This document shows, one piece after another, positions 6,664-9,106 of a DNA stretch of 9,106 nt. The translations under genes were made by a program, and so were the position numbers. Origin of the DNA: Lachnospiraceae bacterium (GTDB taxonomy: Bacteria; Bacillota; Clostridia; Lachnospirales; Lachnospiraceae). The stretch spans positions 1-9,106 of the forward strand of contig DNAD01000256.1 in the NCBI GenBank assembly GCA_003484785.1, in the 5' to 3' direction. The notes under the pieces were generated by a model. It did not search any database. It worked only from the letters and a program-made list of their open reading frames with translations, and had not been told where the DNA came from. How positions within the stretch are numbered: position 1 is the stretch's first letter; each line of letters starts with the position of its first letter.

Positions 6664-6668
6664 AAAAA

Positions 6669-7544
6669 ATGAACAAATCCAGGATCTATCCATGGTATTT
6701 TGCCTTAGGAGCGGTGCTCATCTATACACTGCTCAGCGTGATGCCCGGTATTATGGGTATCTGTTACAGCTTTACCGACTGGTCGGCATACTCCAAAGAG
6801 ATCCATTTTGTGGGCTTTAAAAATTTTGCCGCTGTTTTTTCCAGTGAAAACGATTACCTTACCTATATAACAAATACCGTTAAGTTCACTATCATCACGG
6901 TCATCGCAAAGACCGGGCTCGGCCTTCTTTTTGCGGTGGCGCTTTCAAAAAACATCAAATTCAAGAATTTTCACCGCGGCATCCTCTATATGCCTTCCGT
7001 ATTCCCGATCCTGGTAACGGGTCTGGTGTTCACCTCGATCTTAAATCCCAAAACAGGCTTTTTAAATGAATTCTTAAGAACTGTCGGTCTTGATTTTCTT
7101 ACGAGAAAATGGCTGGTGGATCCGAAGATCGCCTTCTATTCGGTCATGGCCGTTGATATCTGGAGAGGCGTAGGTTATATAATGACTCTGCTGATAGCCG
7201 GTATCCTTGCCATCCCCGATACCTATTTCGAGGCGGCCGCCATAGACGGGGCAGGAGCCTGGCAGAGATTCAGATATGTCACCCTTCCGATGTTAAGGCA
7301 GACCCTGGCCGTTACCCTTGTTCTAAACGTGATCTACGGCCTGAAGATCTTCGATATGGTATATGCCCTTACAAACGGAGGGCCGGGACACAGGACGGAG
7401 GTTCTTTATACCGCGGTGTATAAGATGATGAGCAAGGGTCTTTACGCGGAGGGCACCACCATAAGCTCGGTGCTGTTTATATTCATGCTGCTCACAGGCT
7501 TTTTCATGGTTAAGGTACTTACGAAGGACGAGGTGGTGGAATAA
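6669..7544 (+). CDS. Sugar ABC transporter permease, MalF-like (CUT1)
   Basis: The 291-residue protein is an inner-membrane subunit of a binding-protein-dependent carbohydrate importer. About six transmembrane helices are visible (roughly 10-33, 70-93, 106-127, 155-180, 211-231, 263-285). Residues 188-207 form the EAA loop that contacts the ATPase (EAAAIDGAGAW... ending in TLP). The early YSFTDWS and VGFKNF, and the later FDMVYALTNGGPG (228-240), are hallmark MalF/UgpA-type permease motifs. It pairs with the next gene product to form the channel: the stop and the next ATG share one base (TAATG at 7542-7546). No ATPase gene is in the window; relatives in this phylum usually share one MsmX-type ATPase encoded elsewhere. 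The sugar cannot be deduced. Confidence 0.96.
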   Translation: MNKSRIYPWYFALGAVLIYTLLSVMPGIMGICYSFTDWSAYSKEIHFVGFKNFAAVFSSENDYLTYITNTVKFTIITVIAKTGLGLLFAVALSKNIKFKNFHRGILYMPSVFPILVTGLVFTSILNPKTGFLNEFLRTVGLDFLTRKWLVDPKIAFYSVMAVDIWRGVGYIMTLLIAGILAIPDTYFEAAAIDGAGAWQRFRYVTLPMLRQTLAVTLVLNVIYGLKIFDMVYALTNGGPGHRTEVLYTAVYKMMSKGLYAEGTTISSVLFIFMLLTGFFMVKVLTKDEVVE

Positions 7545-8377
7545 TGGTAAGCTCGAAAGCACATAAAGCGGTTCAGATCTTTCTGAAAAACGTACTTGCA
7601 TGGTTTGCTTCACTTCTCGTGATCATACCGCTCATGCTGGTATTTTTAAATGCCTTTAAGGCTGACGGGGAGACCCTTAACATGACACTTGCCCTTCCAA
7701 AGACCTGGAATTTTTCAAACTTTGCGGTCGTGATCGAGAAGGGAAAGCTTGTACAGAGCTTCTTCAACAGCCTGCTTTACGCCGGAGCGGGTACGGTTAT
7801 CACGGTATTTCTGGCTGCCATGGCTTCCTATGTATTCTCCAGGAGGCGGAGCGGCGGAATGTCGGCGCTTTATATGTATGTTGTCCTGGGAATGGTCATC
7901 CCGGTCAACTATGTAACTCTTACCAGAACGATGCAGATGTTTCATCTGACAAATACCGCCCCCGGGATCATCCTTCTCTATACGGCGATGCAGACCCCCT
8001 TCACGGTCTTCCTCATCTACGGCTTTGTCTCAAAGATCCCCGTGGAGCTTGACGAGGCGGCGGTAATAGACGGGTGCGGGCCCATGGCGCTGTATACAAG
8101 GATAGTGTTCCCCATGTTGAAGAGCGCTGTGGTAACCTCGGGAGTCCTTTGCTTTTTAAACTGCTGGAATGAGTTCATGATGCCCCTGTATTTCCTGCAC
8201 AGCTCTGACAAGTGGCCCATGACTCTTGCGGTATATAATTTCTTCGGACAGTTCGAGATGAAATGGAACCTGATCTGCGCGGATGTACTGCTTACCTGCG
8301 CTCCGGTCATCATCATTTATCTGCTGGGACAGAAATACATAGTCGGAGGACAGACCGCAGGGGCGGTCAAGGGTTAG
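7544..8377 (+). CDS. Sugar ABC transporter permease, MalG-like (CUT1)
   Basis: The 277-residue protein is the second membrane subunit of the importer. It shows six predicted helices (first about 17-36, last about 245-261). The EAA loop at 171-190 (EAAVIDGCGPM..., ending in VFP) follows the family's IPVELDEAA lead-in. A CWNEFMMPL segment (207-215) and the C-terminal QKYIVGG...AGAVKG complete the MalG signature. It starts inside the stop of the first permease gene, with AGGTGG at 7531-7536 as ribosome site, so the two are made in equal amounts by coupled translation. A 113-nt gap separates it from the binding-protein gene. Confidence 0.96.
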   Translation: MVSSKAHKAVQIFLKNVLAWFASLLVIIPLMLVFLNAFKADGETLNMTLALPKTWNFSNFAVVIEKGKLVQSFFNSLLYAGAGTVITVFLAAMASYVFSRRRSGGMSALYMYVVLGMVIPVNYVTLTRTMQMFHLTNTAPGIILLYTAMQTPFTVFLIYGFVSKIPVELDEAAVIDGCGPMALYTRIVFPMLKSAVVTSGVLCFLNCWNEFMMPLYFLHSSDKWPMTLAVYNFFGQFEMKWNLICADVLLTCAPVIIIYLLGQKYIVGGQTAGAVKG

Positions 8378-8395
8378 GAGCTTTATACAGGAAAT

Positions 8396-8460
8396 GATCC
8401 GGTCCGAAAGACGGATCGGCACAACGGTTACACCGGCGCAGGTTCTTCTGACGCCGTAAC
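8396..8460 (+). promoter_or_regulatory. Two hairpins between permease and binding-protein genes
   Basis: The first hairpin pairs GATCC-GTC (8396-8404, one bulged G at 8401) with GAC-GGATC (8410-8417) around a CGAAA loop. The second pairs CGGCG (8434-8438) with CGCCG (8452-8456) and, after a 3-nt bulge, GTTA (8427-8430) with TAAC (8457-8460). Neither is followed by a T-run, so a full terminator is unlikely. Such structures before a solute-binding-protein gene often act in mRNA processing or protection so that this gene is expressed above the permeases; that role is inferred here. Confidence 0.45.
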
Positions 8461-8490
8461 AATATCATTATTTATGAAGGAGGAAACAAA

Positions 8491-9106
8491 ATGAAAAAGA
8501 AAGCATTAGCACTTCTGCTCACTTCTGCCATGGCATTGAGCCTTGCAGCCTGTGCCGCCCCGGATATGGGCGCTGCAGCCCCTGCAGCAAGCGCTCCCGC
8601 AGCCGCTGAGGAAGCTCCTGCCGAGGAGGCAGCTGCCGAAGAGGCCGACCCTTCCGATGAGGGCTCTGCCGCAGGAACCACCATCACCGTTATGGCAAGC
8701 CAGGACTGGGTTGAGGATTCCGAGCAGGAGCTTGGCAAGAAGTTTGAGGAGCAGACCGGCATCCATGTGGATTACCAGATCGTTCCCGCGGATCAGTATC
8801 AGGATCTGCTGCTTACCCGCTTGAACGCAGGTGAGGGCCCTGATATCTGGGGAGCTCAGTCAGGCTTTGCGTTAAAGACCACCTATAATGTACAGGAAAA
8901 TGCGGTAGACCTTTCAAATGAGCCCTGGGCCGATGTCTACAGCGTTTTCTCCGCCGAGCAGACCGGTGTTGACGGCGTAAACTACGGTCTTACCTATTAT
9001 GACACAACTACCGATTACTACATGGTATATAACAAGAAGCTCTTTGAGGCAGCAGGCGCCAAGGTTCCCACTACCTTCGCGGAGCTCAAGGATACCTGCG
9101 ACAAGC
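8491..9106 (+). CDS. Sugar-binding lipoprotein of the ABC transporter, 3'-truncated by window edge
   Basis: The frame is open from the ATG at 8491 to the window end (205 whole codons); family 1 solute-binding proteins usually have about 420-450 residues, so roughly half is missing. A strong GAAGGAGG ribosome site (8477-8484) lies 6 nt upstream. The N-terminus MKKKALALLLTSAMALSLAAC is a lipoprotein signal with lipobox LAAC, placing the lipidated Cys21 at the outer face of the membrane. Residues about 22-62 are a low-complexity Ala/Glu/Pro tether. The folded domain starts at TTITVMASQDW, and features such as KKFEEQTGI, LNAGEGPDIW and YYMVYNKKLFEAAGA are classic for extracellular sugar-binding proteins. 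It captures the substrate and delivers it to the two permeases encoded just upstream. The substrate is unknown. Confidence 0.94.
   Translation, partial: MKKKALALLLTSAMALSLAACAAPDMGAAAPAASAPAAAEEAPAEEAAAEEADPSDEGSAAGTTITVMASQDWVEDSEQELGKKFEEQTGIHVDYQIVPADQYQDLLLTRLNAGEGPDIWGAQSGFALKTTYNVQENAVDLSNEPWADVYSVFSAEQTGVDGVNYGLTYYDTTTDYYMVYNKKLFEAAGAKVPTTFAELKDTCDK

Noticed and set aside
6600..6668. Longer N-terminus for the first permease, starting at 6600
   Set aside because: There is no ribosome site before 6600, the added residues are unlike the family, and the frame would cross the inverted repeat. The ATG at 6669 has GGGAGG 5 nt upstream.
6490..6672. Possible 60-residue small protein between the regulator and permease genes
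   Set aside because: It would begin at a GTG lying over the TATAAT, with no ribosome site, and run into the permease start. Nothing in its composition suggests a real peptide.
8472..8762. Long open frames on the - strand (and one on + from 8543) at the start of the binding-protein gene
   Set aside because: They result from the GC-rich Ala/Glu/Pro codon run of the lipoprotein tether. Their products are low-complexity, have no ribosome sites, and the lipoprotein frame explains the region.
1..9106. CRISPR array, tRNA/rRNA, insertion sequence, phage or toxin-antitoxin genes
   Set aside because: No regularly spaced repeats, cloverleaf-like sequences, transposase motifs or terminal inverted repeats were seen on reading the window by eye; short or diverged ones could be missed without a search.

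Overview
The window looks like chromosomal DNA of a Gram-positive anaerobe of the Clostridia, most probably a member of the Lachnospiraceae. The grounds are strong AGGAGG-type ribosome binding sites, a perfect CIRCE element, a BspA-like leucine-rich-repeat/Ig-like secreted protein, and a YesM/YesN-type two-component pair beside a CUT1 sugar ABC transporter with no ATPase gene of its own. Base composition is moderate, and ATA, AGG and GGA codons are frequent. The family assignment is inference; no rRNA or marker gene is present.

Left part (1-1380, + strand): the 3' end of a serine O-acetyltransferase gene (cysteine biosynthesis), whose start lies outside the window, is followed 27 nt later by an inositol-monophosphatase-family phosphatase. 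A 13-bp hairpin with T-runs on both strands closes this unit and also ends the convergent heat-shock gene.

Heat-shock unit (1378-1914, - strand): a single small heat-shock protein (Hsp20) gene. Its sigma-A-like promoter has the -35 box inside a perfect CIRCE operator (TTAGCACTC-N9-GAGTGCTAA), so HrcA repression is expected. The short leader can also fold so that the Shine-Dalgarno is base-paired, which suggests a possible second, RNA-level heat control.

Right part (about 2000-9106, + strand): one long co-directional block. It begins with an extended -10 promoter and a secreted LRR/Big2 protein. Next come a membrane sensor histidine kinase with a large extracellular domain and an overlapping AraC-type response regulator. 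After a 210-nt intergenic region with a possible internal promoter and an inverted repeat there are two MalF/MalG-type permeases overlapping by 1 nt. A 113-nt gap with two hairpins then leads to a sugar-binding lipoprotein that runs off the window. The likely logic is that the kinase senses an extracellular carbohydrate-related signal, the regulator activates the transporter genes, and the lipoprotein delivers the sugar to the permeases, powered by an ATPase encoded elsewhere (MsmX-like). The odd member is the LRR/Big2 protein, placed 24 nt upstream of the kinase gene.

No tRNA, rRNA, CRISPR array, insertion sequence or phage gene was seen, and no stretch over 300 nt lacks a gene. There is no clear sign of a wholly new system. 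The most original points are the dual control signals of hsp20 and the LRR protein/sensor kinase linkage.
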